From the NCBI GenBank assembly GCA_910587295.1, contig CAJULP010000038.1, forward strand, positions 1-10,912: 10,912 nt of DNA, given 5' to 3'. The position numbers and the translations under genes were made by a program. Positions within the stretch are counted from its first letter, which is position 1; every line of letters starts with the position of its first letter. This document shows positions 1 through 7,029 of the stretch, piece by piece. The notes under the pieces are model-generated. The model ran no database searches and was not told the DNA's origin. It worked only from the letters and a program-made list of their open reading frames with translations. Source of the stretch: an uncultured Lachnospiraceae bacterium (lineage in GTDB: Bacteria; Bacillota; Clostridia; Lachnospirales; Lachnospiraceae).

Positions 1-13
1 CAATAGTACTCAT
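1..13 (-). CDS. start of an unidentified gene (first four codons only)
   Basis: Only the first codons (M-S-T-I, plus one base) lie inside the window; the gene continues beyond the left edge. The call rests on the start site: an AAAGGAG Shine-Dalgarno (positions 28-22) sits 8 bases before the ATG at 13-11, as good as any ribosome binding site in the window. It is separated from the lactate dehydrogenase stop by about 140 bases, so it may be its own transcription unit. Four residues say nothing about function. Confidence 0.6.
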
Positions 14-71
14 CACACAGTCTCCTTTATCTGTTTGTTTTGCAATTAACATCATAAAGAAAAACTGTGTG
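14..71 (-). promoter_or_regulatory. leader inverted repeat around the ribosome binding site of the left-edge gene
   Basis: CACACAGT (14-21) and ACTGTGTG (64-71) are a perfect 8-base inverted repeat with a 42-base loop. On the minus-strand transcript the second arm fills the space between the Shine-Dalgarno and the ATG, and the Shine-Dalgarno itself lies in the loop. If the leader folds this way it would hinder translation initiation. The arms are short and the loop is long, so it may be chance. Confidence 0.25.
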
Positions 72-74
72 GTT

Positions 75-101
75 GGGAAGGGGGGATTTTCTCTTCTTCC
101 C
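75..101 (-). terminator. weak terminator candidate downstream of the lactate dehydrogenase
   Basis: On the minus strand GGGAAG (101-96) can pair with CTTCCC (80-75) across a 15-base loop. A run of five T follows only after ten further bases (near 64-60). Stem length and the distance to the T run are both poor for an intrinsic terminator, but nothing better exists in the 140 bases between the dehydrogenase stop and the next gene. Confidence 0.25.
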
Positions 102-153
102 TTTTTATTTCTTTTGCCAATTAAAATTATACACTAACAATTTCCTATGGCGT

Positions 154-1146
154 TTAAGGAATCAATTCCTTTCCCACCTGATTGACAAGCGGAAGCCCGT
201 TTTCCAGCGCATAAGCATTTTCCAGTGTTGTGGCTGCAATCGCGCGCATTGCCTCTTTGGTAAAAAATCCCATGTGGGATGTGACCAGCATATTAGGGAA
301 TGTCATCAAACGAGCCAGGTTATCATCTGTTATGATATCTCCCGATCTGTCCTCATAAAACACGCCTTCCTCCTCCTCATACACATCCAGCCCCACGCCG
401 CCAAACTTCCCCTCTAACAGCCCGTCGATCAACGCTTCCGTGTCGATCAGACTGCCTCTCGAAGTATTGACCAGATAAACCCCCTTTTTCATAAGAGCAA
501 TAGAATCCTTATTAATGATATACCGGGTATCCGATGTGAGCGGGCAATGCAGCGAGATGATATCCGAGGACTTAAAAAGCTCCTCAAGGGATACGTATTC
601 CGCCTCCAGCCCTTCTATGGGATAGGGATCGTAGCAGATCACACGCATCTGGAAACCATTTAAAATCCGTATCATTGCCTGTCCGATCTTACCGGTTCCA
701 ATCACACCTGCCGTTTTTTCATGCAGGTCCATCCCCATCAGGCCGTTAAGGCTCATGTTAAAATCCCTGGTCCTGTTATAAGCTTTATGTGTCAAACGGT
801 TTACCGTAAGAAGAAGCGCCATGGAAAACTCCGCAACCGCCTCCGGCGAATAACTGGGAACCCTCAGTATGACGATCTTATCCTCGGCCGCCTTCACATC
901 CACATTATTAAACCCTGCACAGCGCAGCAAAATAGCCTTGACTTTCATTTCATATAATTCCTGAATCATATCAGCGTCCACATAATCATTCACAAAGATA
1001 CAGATCGCGTCATATCCTTTCGCCATAAATATGGTGTCCTGATTACATGCCGATTCTATAAAACGTATATCAAATCCATATTCTTTTGCCATCGGCTCAA
1101 ACCATACTTTATCATATGGTTTTGTTCCATAAAATGCAATTTTCAT
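154..1146 (-). CDS. ldhA: D-lactate dehydrogenase (NAD-dependent D-2-hydroxyacid dehydrogenase)
   Basis: A 330-residue protein, the usual length for fermentative D-lactate dehydrogenases, which reduce pyruvate to D-lactate in the cytoplasm to reoxidise NADH. The Rossmann dinucleotide motif GVIGTGKIGQ lies at 147-156. Asp173 in CYDPYP at the end of the second strand favours NAD over NADP. The catalytic triad typical of the family is visible: Arg230 in NTSRG, a Glu in DVYEEEEG (about 259) and His291 in TSHMGFFT. The stretch LARLMTFPNMLVTSHMGFFT is characteristic of LdhA rather than of phosphoglycerate or glyoxylate dehydrogenases. The start is well supported by AGGAGG eight bases upstream. It is the last gene of the metG-led run, 52 bases after the small secreted protein. 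Other 2-hydroxyacid substrates (for example branched 2-ketoacids) cannot be excluded by sequence alone. Confidence 0.9.
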   Translation of the reverse strand: MKIAFYGTKPYDKVWFEPMAKEYGFDIRFIESACNQDTIFMAKGYDAICIFVNDYVDADMIQELYEMKVKAILLRCAGFNNVDVKAAEDKIVILRVPSYSPEAVAEFSMALLLTVNRLTHKAYNRTRDFNMSLNGLMGMDLHEKTAGVIGTGKIGQAMIRILNGFQMRVICYDPYPIEGLEAEYVSLEELFKSSDIISLHCPLTSDTRYIINKDSIALMKKGVYLVNTSRGSLIDTEALIDGLLEGKFGGVGLDVYEEEEGVFYEDRSGDIITDDNLARLMTFPNMLVTSHMGFFTKEAMRAIAATTLENAYALENGLPLVNQVGKELIP

Positions 1147-1177
1147 TCAACAAGCCTCCTGTTTTACACCATTTTCG

Positions 1178-1207
1178 TTTTCGCGGCGCCCTCCGCCGTC
1201 ACGAAAA
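1178..1207 (-). other. GC-rich hairpin enclosing a stop codon
   Basis: TTTTCG (1178-1183) pairs with CGAAAA (1202-1207), and inside it CGGCG (1184-1188) pairs with CGCCG (1194-1198) around a 5-base loop. The only unpaired bases in the stem are 1199-1201, which on the minus strand are the TGA stop codon of the upstream secreted-protein gene. No T run follows on either strand, so a classical Rho-independent terminator is unlikely. It could stabilise or pause the transcript between the secreted-protein gene and the lactate dehydrogenase gene. Confidence 0.45.
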
Positions 1208-1711
1208 CAACCCGTCAAAAAAACCTTTCACGGAACTTTTGATATTATCCCAAAAACTATTCAGAGCATTTTGGGCGGCATTGGCCACCGCACCCTTAAC
1301 CAGCTCATCAGCATGATCTACAAATTCCGCGCCATACTCCCCGTAGAGTGATTCCGCTTTCTCCACTACGTATTCCGCGGAAAATCCCATATCCTCCAAT
1401 TTTTCCATGGTATCCACCAGGGCCCTGGCATCTGCCTCATCAAGCTCCACGCCAAATTTCTTTTCTCCTTCCGTGATCGCCTTTTCAACCCCCTCATCAG
1501 AAGCTAAATTTCCTTCTGAAACCTGAGATTTCAAAAAGGCAAACACTTCAACGGCAGTATCTTCATCCATTGAGTCAAAGGCTTCTGACAACTGCTGCTT
1601 GATCTGCTCCACAATACCTGCCGCATCTTTTTCAGACGCATGTACGGGCATACACACTAACACCGCTGCCAGAAAAAGCCAGACAACAGATATCACCATT
1701 TTTTTCTTCAT
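1199..1711 (-). CDS. small secreted protein, possibly DUF1002-like
   Basis: About 170 residues. The start at 1711 is chosen over an ATG four codons earlier because GGAG (1721-1718) is six bases before 1711 and would lie inside the longer version. The N-terminus is a clear signal peptide: KKK, a hydrophobic stretch around VVWLFLAAVLVC, and a likely signal peptidase I site after VHA (about residue 25). The mature part is acidic and alpha-helical, with no cysteine or catalytic motif. The segment FGVELDEADARALVDTMEKL, followed by a helical tail ending FFDGLFS, resembles the C-terminal part of DUF1002 (YpuA-like) secreted proteins, but the full DUF1002 domain is normally longer. That resemblance is from memory and tentative. 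The gene follows the alpha/beta hydrolase by 18 bases, so the two are probably co-transcribed. Function unknown; it acts outside the membrane if the signal peptide is used. Confidence 0.7.
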   Translation of the reverse strand: MKKKMVISVVWLFLAAVLVCMPVHASEKDAAGIVEQIKQQLSEAFDSMDEDTAVEVFAFLKSQVSEGNLASDEGVEKAITEGEKKFGVELDEADARALVDTMEKLEDMGFSAEYVVEKAESLYGEYGAEFVDHADELVKGAVANAAQNALNSFWDNIKSSVKGFFDGLFS

Positions 1712-1729
1712 AACAAACTCCATTCTTTT

Positions 1730-2674
1730 CTAAAGCTGGTACTCTTTTACACGTTCCATGATCCATGTATAGATTTCCCCATAAACCTGCAGTTTATTCA
1801 TTTCATTCAACAATTCATGCCTGCCGCCGGGATATAGCTTTATGGAAACCCTCTCCATACCCGCCGCCACAAAATCTTCATAAGCTTTTTTGACCCCTTG
1901 GCCGTAATCCCCCACCGGATCCATATCCCCGGCTATGAAATGCACCGGCAGATCTTTGGGCATCCGGACAAGGTTCTCCTTCCGGTTTAAACGGTCTAAT
2001 AACCCAAACAACGTCTTAAAGCCGTTTACCGTAAAGGTAAAACCACACAGATCATCTTTTCTATAGGCATCCACTACTTTTTCATCCCTGCAAAGCCAGT
2101 CAAAGGACGTTTTGGCATCCGGAATTTTTTTGTTGTAGGAGCCAAAAGCCAGTTTATCGATCATCTTTGCCACATGGGCATCCCCAAAGAACAGCCCCTG
2201 CACTGCCGCAAGCGCCTGGCTTACCTTCACCAAAGCCTGGGGCTTTGACCCTGTTCCACAAACGATCGCCCCCTCAATTCCCGTTCCGTACCGGAACAGA
2301 TAATTGCGCAGGATAAAGGATCCCATACTATGACCCAAGATCACATAAGGCACACCCGGATAATCCTCCTGCGTCATCTTTTTCAACCGGTGGACATCCC
2401 TGACCACCACAGTCGCCGGATCCTGTTTACAAAAATACCCGTAAGCGCCATCCCGGGAAACACTTTTCCCATGTCCTAAATGGTCATCCCCTGTTACCAG
2501 GATTCCCTTCTCACAGAGAAACCGGGCCAGCTCTTCATATCTTTCGATATATTCCGCCATCCCGTGGACAATCTGCAAAATACAGACTGCCTTCCCCTCC
2601 GGCACCCATCTGACCGCATGAAGCTTCGTTTCCCCATCCCTTGAATCAAATGTAAATTCTTCTTTTTTCGCCAT
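1730..2674 (-). CDS. alpha/beta hydrolase, monoacylglycerol lipase / lysophospholipase-like
   Basis: A 314-residue cytoplasmic serine hydrolase of the Hydrolase_4 (YtpA / monoglyceride lipase) type. Members cleave monoacylglycerols or lysophospholipids, but substrates vary. The oxyanion region is IVHGMAEYIERY (35-46), the family's LGHGKS turn follows (66-71), and the nucleophile elbow is GHSMG with Ser116. The acid is Asp250 or Asp252 in AGDMDPVGDYG, and the base is His286 in GGRHELLNE. There is no signal peptide. The start at 2674 is preferred because GGGGG (2684-2680) is five bases upstream; the in-frame ATG at 2686 has no properly spaced site. It begins 18 bases after the metG stop and ends 18 bases before the small secreted protein, so all three are probably one transcript. 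A link to membrane lipid turnover is plausible given the nearby PAP2 phosphatase, but that is inference. Confidence 0.85.
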   Translation of the reverse strand: MAKKEEFTFDSRDGETKLHAVRWVPEGKAVCILQIVHGMAEYIERYEELARFLCEKGILVTGDDHLGHGKSVSRDGAYGYFCKQDPATVVVRDVHRLKKMTQEDYPGVPYVILGHSMGSFILRNYLFRYGTGIEGAIVCGTGSKPQALVKVSQALAAVQGLFFGDAHVAKMIDKLAFGSYNKKIPDAKTSFDWLCRDEKVVDAYRKDDLCGFTFTVNGFKTLFGLLDRLNRKENLVRMPKDLPVHFIAGDMDPVGDYGQGVKKAYEDFVAAGMERVSIKLYPGGRHELLNEMNKLQVYGEIYTWIMERVKEYQL

Positions 2675-2692
2675 TGTAACCCCCATTATTCA

Positions 2693-4669
2693 TTAGCAGA
2701 TCTCCGCCCCGGCAGGCATATCTTTTTCCGGTGTAAGAAGTGCCAGATTCCCCTCATTATCTTCCGCACAAAGAATCATCCCCTCTGAAAGCACTCCTGC
2801 AAGGGTTGCCGGTTTCAGGTTGACCAATACCATGACCTTCTTTCCGACCATCTCATCGGCGCTATAATGCTGTTTGATCCCCGAAACGATCTGTTTTACC
2901 TGACTGCCGATCCGGACCTTAGAGCAAAGAAGCTTCTTGGATTTCGGAACTTCCTCGCAGACGATGATCTCACCTACCTGAAACTGCATCTTGCCAAACT
3001 GATCGTATGTGATCTCTTCTTTTGGCTCTATATCGATCACCACGGCTTCTTCCTTCTGCTCCGCAGTATCTTCCTTTTCTGCCGCCGCTTTCCGCCCGGC
3101 AAACATCTCTTCCGCCTTTTCCACAACTTCCTTTACATCCAGCCTTGCAAACAAGATCTCCGGTTTCTCCGTAACCCTGCTGCCGGAAGGATACAGGCCA
3201 AATTCCCTAAGCTGTTCAAAATCCCGCACCTGCGCATTTAACTGCCCTGCGATCTTCCGGACGGTTTCCGGCATAAAAGGCTCCAGAAGAGACGCACCCA
3301 CCATGATACTTTCTACCAGATGGTAAAGGACCGTTGCCAGACGGTCTTTTTTCGCCTCGTCCTTCGCAAGTATCCAAGGTTCCGTCTCGTCAATATATTT
3401 ATTGCACCGTTTAAACAATACAAATATTTCCGTCAGGGCATCCGCCACCCGGAGCTCTTCCATTTTGGCAGCTACCTTATCATAAGTTCCGGTCACTACC
3501 TGCTTTAATTCCTCATCCACCGGCTCATAAACCTCTTTATTGTTCACTTCGCCGCCAAAATATTTATTGCTCATGGAAATCGTCCTGTTCACCAGATTTC
3601 CCAGCGTATTGGCAAGGTCAGAATTGATCCTCTCCACCAAAAGTTCCCATGAGATCGTTCCGTCATTTTCAAAAGGCATCTCATGCAGCACAAAATACCG
3701 GACCGCATCCACCCCAAAGAAATCCACAAGGTCATCCGCATACAGCACATTCCCTTTCGATTTGCTCATCTTGCCTTCCCCCTGTAAAAGCCAGGGATGC
3801 CCGAAGATCTGTTTCGGCAGCGGCTCATCCAATGCCATCAGGAAGATCGGCCAGTAGATGGTATGGAAACGGATGATATCTTTCCCTATTAAATGCAGAT
3901 CCGCAGGCCAAAGGTCATGGTACTGCTGCGTGCTGTTCCCGTCACAGTCATAGCCGATACCGGTGATATAGTTGGTCAGCGCATCCAGCCATACATACAC
4001 CACGTGCCTGTCGTCAAAATCCACCGGAATGCCCCATTTAAAGGAACTTCTGGACACGCAAAGATCCTGCAGCCCCGGCAGAAGGAAATTGTTCATCATC
4101 TCATTTTTGCGGGATACCGGCTGGATAAATTCCGGATGCTCATTAATATGTTTGATCAGCCTATCCGCATACTTGCTCATCTTGAAAAAGTATGCCTCCT
4201 CCCTTGCGGGCTTCACTTCCCTGCCGCAGTCAGGACATTTTCTGTCCTTTAACTGGGATTCCGTCCAAAACGACTCACAGGGGGTACAGTACATCCCTTC
4301 ATAAGCTCCTTTATAGATATCCCCCTGGTCATAAAGCCGCTTAAAGATCTTCTGAACCTGTTTTTCGTGGTAATCATCCGTAGTGCGGATAAAATGGTCA
4401 TAGGAGATCTCCATCAAAGCGCACAGATCCTTGATCGTTCCCGCCACCCGGTCCACCAGCTCCTTCGGCGTGATCCCCGCTTCCTGGGCTTTCAGCTCGA
4501 TCTTCTGCCCATGTTCATCCGTTCCGGTCTGGAAAAACACGTCATAACCGTCTTTTCTTTTAAACCTTGCAATACTGTCCGCCAGCACGATCTCATAGCT
4601 GTTGCCTATATGAGGTTTCCCTGATGTGTAAGCAATTGCAGTTGTGATATAATATTTTCCCTTGTTCAT
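2693..4669 (-). CDS. metG: methionyl-tRNA synthetase with C-terminal tRNA-binding domain
   Basis: Class I aminoacyl-tRNA synthetase that charges tRNA-Met with methionine using ATP; essential and cytoplasmic. The HIGH-type motif appears as PHIGN (19-23) and the KMSKS loop is exact at 300-304. A single zinc knuckle is formed by Cys128, Cys131, Cys145 and Cys148 (CTPC ... CPDC) in the connective-peptide insertion. The anticodon-binding helical domain fills roughly 340-520. An acidic, Lys/Glu-rich linker (about 525-555) leads to a Trbp111-type OB-fold tRNA-binding domain from about 556 to the end (FQVGEIIVCEEVPKSKKL, LKPATLAGVLSEGM), which commonly mediates dimerisation. At 658 residues it matches the long bacterial form. 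The start is supported by GAGG seven bases upstream, and a candidate promoter lies 37-65 bases before it. No T-box leader fits in the 92-base upstream gap. It heads the run metG, hydrolase, secreted protein, ldhA. Confidence 0.98.
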   Translation of the reverse strand: MNKGKYYITTAIAYTSGKPHIGNSYEIVLADSIARFKRKDGYDVFFQTGTDEHGQKIELKAQEAGITPKELVDRVAGTIKDLCALMEISYDHFIRTTDDYHEKQVQKIFKRLYDQGDIYKGAYEGMYCTPCESFWTESQLKDRKCPDCGREVKPAREEAYFFKMSKYADRLIKHINEHPEFIQPVSRKNEMMNNFLLPGLQDLCVSRSSFKWGIPVDFDDRHVVYVWLDALTNYITGIGYDCDGNSTQQYHDLWPADLHLIGKDIIRFHTIYWPIFLMALDEPLPKQIFGHPWLLQGEGKMSKSKGNVLYADDLVDFFGVDAVRYFVLHEMPFENDGTISWELLVERINSDLANTLGNLVNRTISMSNKYFGGEVNNKEVYEPVDEELKQVVTGTYDKVAAKMEELRVADALTEIFVLFKRCNKYIDETEPWILAKDEAKKDRLATVLYHLVESIMVGASLLEPFMPETVRKIAGQLNAQVRDFEQLREFGLYPSGSRVTEKPEILFARLDVKEVVEKAEEMFAGRKAAAEKEDTAEQKEEAVVIDIEPKEEITYDQFGKMQFQVGEIIVCEEVPKSKKLLCSKVRIGSQVKQIVSGIKQHYSADEMVGKKVMVLVNLKPATLAGVLSEGMILCAEDNEGNLALLTPEKDMPAGAEIC

Positions 4670-4700
4670 CTTTATTCCTCTCTACCTATGTTATCTTACC

Positions 4701-4734
4701 AGTATACTATATAAATTAAAATTATGGAACACAA
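4701..4734 (-). promoter_or_regulatory. candidate metG promoter
   Basis: On the minus strand TTGTGT (4734-4729) is 17 bases from TATAGT (4711-4706), with an overlapping alternative -10, TATACT (4706-4701). The region between the two boxes is very AT-rich. The -10 is good and the -35 matches the consensus in only its first three bases. It lies in the 92-base gap between the PAP2 gene and metG. No terminator hairpin is visible in that gap, so read-through from the PAP2 gene is also possible. Confidence 0.45.
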
Positions 4735-4761
4735 CTTTATCATCCCACTTAAAAACTGCTT

Positions 4762-5313
4762 TTATGCCTTCAACAGCCTTACCTTCTTCGCCAGCGCATA
4801 CACCAATAACGCCGCAAGGGTTCCCAGTACCATACCTGCCAACACGTCCGTAGGGAAATGCACAAAAAAATACAACCTGCTGAAAGCGATCAAAGCTGCC
4901 AGAAGGAGCGCTGCCACCCCCGCCTTTTTATTATGTAAAAAGATAGTGACTGCCGCCGCAAAACTGTGCAGGGTATGCCCGGACGGGAAAGAATACTCTC
5001 CCGGCGGCGGAATCAACAGCACAATTTCCCTGTCAAAGGCCTGAAATGGCCTTGGACGGGCAACCAGATTTTTAATGACACCATTCCCCAAAATAAGACA
5101 CATCAACATGGTAAGCAGCATCAAAACGCCGCACCGCCTGCTTTTTTTGAAAAAAATACACACAAGCCCGGTCAAGATCCACACGATCCCGCTATTCCCC
5201 AGTTCCGTAAAGATGCGCATGACCACATTTAACCAGCCGCAGTGAAGCTCCTGCAATGCAAACAAAATATCAAATTCCGCCGCCTGCACTGGTAAAAAAA
5301 AGTTTTCCATCAT
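4762..5313 (-). CDS. PAP2-family membrane phosphatase
   Basis: A 183-residue integral membrane protein with the complete three-part phosphatidic acid phosphatase / haloperoxidase signature. Motif 1 is K81-x6-R88-P (KNLVARPRP), motif 2 is PSGH at 110-113, and motif 3 is SR-x5-H-x3-D at Ser145, Arg146, His152 and Asp156. About five hydrophobic segments alternate with short loops, placing the active site at the outer membrane face as in relatives. Family members remove phosphate from undecaprenyl pyrophosphate (BcrC-like), phosphatidic acid or phosphatidylglycerol phosphate; sequence does not decide which. A GAAGGA ribosome site is seven bases before the start at 5313 (a second ATG follows directly). 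The gene stands alone: 92 bases separate it from metG and 96 from the GNAT gene, with its own candidate promoter. Confidence 0.88.
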   Translation of the reverse strand: MMENFFLPVQAAEFDILFALQELHCGWLNVVMRIFTELGNSGIVWILTGLVCIFFKKSRRCGVLMLLTMLMCLILGNGVIKNLVARPRPFQAFDREIVLLIPPPGEYSFPSGHTLHSFAAAVTIFLHNKKAGVAALLLAALIAFSRLYFFVHFPTDVLAGMVLGTLAALLVYALAKKVRLLKA

Positions 5314-5377
5314 CCTGTTTTCCTTCGCAATTTTCTATTTCCTTTTACGATACCACAAAGATATCTATCTTTCAACC

Positions 5378-5405
5378 ACGATAACAAGGAAGGGAAGCCT
5401 GTCAA
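5378..5405 (-). promoter_or_regulatory. candidate promoter of the PAP2 phosphatase gene
   Basis: A perfect TTGACA (5405-5400) is followed after 16 bases by TATCGT (5383-5378) on the minus strand, about 65 bases before the PAP2 start. It begins four bases after the stop codon of the GNAT gene. A small hairpin (AAAGAT 5357-5362 with ATCTTT 5367-5372) lies in the resulting leader. The -35 is excellent; the -10 matches four of six. Confidence 0.45.
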
Positions 5406-5409
5406 TATT

Positions 5410-6291
5410 TCAATCACCCTTACCATGAATATCTATAACGTAAAGCAGGTACCTGCGGTCCGCTTCCACTTCGCCCTGACACACAAATCCCAGCTTCTTT
5501 AAAAGATGGATCGACGCCAGGTTTCCCTCATCCACAAAAGCCTGCACGGCATCAAATTCCAGCTCTTTCCTGGCATGATCCAAAATCCCCTGGCACACCT
5601 CATAGGCATATCCCTGCCTTTGGTGCTCCACATCTATGACAAAACCCAGTTCCGGCAATTCATAGCCCTCCCGTACATTTAACCCGGCCCGGCCAATGAC
5701 CTGTCCGGTTTCCTTCAAAAGCACGGTCCAAAGTCCAAAGCCGTAAAAGCCATAGACCTGCTTAATGTATGCCTTCACATAGGCGGTTTCTTCTTCTTTA
5801 TCTTCATACAGATCCTCCATAAACAAAGTAATGGACGGATCCTTGTAGATCCGGTAAAATTCCTCCACATCCTCCGGAATACTTTCTCTAACCTTCATAC
5901 GGCTTGTCTCCAAAATATCCCACGGAATCCCTGCAAGCCGCCTAAATGCCTTGTCATAGGACTCATATTCCACTGCGGGAAGATCCTCTATCCCATAAGC
6001 CGCACCGGAAAAATCCTCCGCCCGGTTTCCTTCATGATAATAAGCTGCCACATAAAAGCCCGCTTCTCGCAGCTTTTTAAATATGGCAGCCACATCTGTC
6101 ACGATCAGAGTATGATCTTTTTTTACCTCTTCCGGATTTATACTTCCTTCCGCCTGTGCCCATCCAAATCCCACATCCACGCCATGGGATTTTAGTTCGG
6201 ATAATATTGAGGATTTTCCCTCATCCGAAAGACACATGAGCGTTTCCAAAAGCACTTCCTCTGAAAGCAGGAATAAAATACATTTTAACAT
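5410..6291 (-). CDS. GNAT acetyltransferase with degenerate HAD-like N-terminal domain
   Basis: A 293-residue two-part protein. Residues about 131-290 form a GNAT domain. It begins with RMKVRES and carries the acetyl-CoA pyrophosphate loop as QRQGYA (224-229) after the strand ELGFVIDVEH. The end of the fold is NLASIHLLKKLGF (257-269). This family usually transfers acetyl from acetyl-CoA to an amine on a small molecule or protein N-terminus. Residues 1-125 look like part of a HAD-type Rossmannoid fold (a strand ending LIVTD at 62-66, then a helix and AGFYVAAYYHEGN), but the catalytic DxD motif I is absent, so this part is probably non-catalytic. The start at 6291 (GGGA six bases before) is preferred to a TTG four codons earlier. 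It follows the isomerase stop by 18 bases and is likely in the same transcript as the kinase and isomerase. Substrate unknown. Confidence 0.82.
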   Translation of the reverse strand: MLKCILFLLSEEVLLETLMCLSDEGKSSILSELKSHGVDVGFGWAQAEGSINPEEVKKDHTLIVTDVAAIFKKLREAGFYVAAYYHEGNRAEDFSGAAYGIEDLPAVEYESYDKAFRRLAGIPWDILETSRMKVRESIPEDVEEFYRIYKDPSITLFMEDLYEDKEEETAYVKAYIKQVYGFYGFGLWTVLLKETGQVIGRAGLNVREGYELPELGFVIDVEHQRQGYAYEVCQGILDHARKELEFDAVQAFVDEGNLASIHLLKKLGFVCQGEVEADRRYLLYVIDIHGKGD

Positions 6292-6309
6292 AGTCAATCC
6301 CAAAAAACT

Positions 6310-6990
6310 TTATTTTGCCTCCGGATATTCATTGCACAACAGCCTGTATGGCGGCTCATCCTCTTCAATAGCCGGGAAACGTCCGATTGCTTCATAAAAA
6401 CGGTTATCGGCATTATCATCATTACACATGGAAACCTCGCCAAGAAGTACCGGGCCAGTGCCGGATACCTGTTCAAAATCGTGGTACATGTACTGCTGAA
6501 TGGTTATGGATTCACCGGGAGTCAATTTTATCTGAGTACCTGCGGGAACCGTCAGCGTGCGGCCATCCATGTGCACGGAAACGTCAGTGTCCGCAAGCCG
6601 CCCGTCTTTTGTGGAGTTATATACGCGAATCAGCACATCACCGCCGCCGCGGTTGATGATATCCTCCATTTTGCTCCAGTGAAAGTGCATGGGAGCAGTC
6701 TGCCCCTCATCAAGAAATAACAGCTTTTCCGCATAAGGTTTGGTATATCTGGAATCCTTAATATTACCGTTACGCAACGTGATCAGGGAAAATCCGACCT
6801 TATCAAAATGATCCAGGCCAAAGTCCGTAATATCCCAGCCCAGCATATTATCCCTGACTTCGTCATAATCATGTCCTTTTTCCTGCCACTGTGCCAGGGT
6901 AAAGTGACAGAATGGCGGAAGCGCAAAGCGCTGTTCATTGATCATAGTCTCCATTTTTTTCAAAGCATCGTTTATTTTTGATCTTTTCAT
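6310..6990 (-). CDS. D-lyxose ketol-isomerase (cupin-type sugar isomerase)
   Basis: A 226-residue cupin-fold enzyme of the D-lyxose isomerase (DUF1498) family, the usual length. Members interconvert D-lyxose and D-xylulose and often D-mannose and D-fructose, using a divalent metal such as manganese. The metal site is visible: His102 and His104 in PMHFHWSKMEDI, Glu109 in the same motif, and His170 in QQYMYHDFE. The glycine-rich NRGGGDVLIRVYN and the VPAGTQIKLTPGESI turn (148-162) are typical of the cupin core. AAGGAG lies nine bases before the start. It sits 39 bases downstream of the PfkB kinase and 18 bases upstream of the GNAT gene. Isomerase plus kinase in one transcript suggests aldose to ketose to ketose phosphate. 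Preferred substrate (lyxose or mannose) is not decided by sequence. Confidence 0.88.
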   Translation of the reverse strand: MKRSKINDALKKMETMINEQRFALPPFCHFTLAQWQEKGHDYDEVRDNMLGWDITDFGLDHFDKVGFSLITLRNGNIKDSRYTKPYAEKLLFLDEGQTAPMHFHWSKMEDIINRGGGDVLIRVYNSTKDGRLADTDVSVHMDGRTLTVPAGTQIKLTPGESITIQQYMYHDFEQVSGTGPVLLGEVSMCNDDNADNRFYEAIGRFPAIEEDEPPYRLLCNEYPEAK

Positions 6991-7029
6991 ACTGTTGTTC
7001 TCCTTTTTCGTTTAGGGCAATCGTCATTT

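Noticed and set aside
67..417. 116-codon plus-strand reading frame over the end of the lactate dehydrogenase
   Set aside because: It is antisense to a well-supported gene, has no ribosome site and its protein has no recognisable features.
2867..4624. Several plus-strand reading frames (for example 2867-3241, 3540-3857, 3893-4252, 4367-4624)
   Set aside because: All lie antisense inside metG, whose motifs and domain order are complete; the proteins are low-complexity shadows.
5357..5372. AAAGAT-ATCT-ATCTTT hairpin as a terminator of the GNAT gene
   Set aside because: The stem has six mostly A-T pairs, no T run follows, and it lies beyond the candidate PAP2 promoter.
6294..6476. 60-codon minus-strand reading frame overlapping the isomerase
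   Set aside because: It overlaps the isomerase gene in another frame and has no ribosome site.
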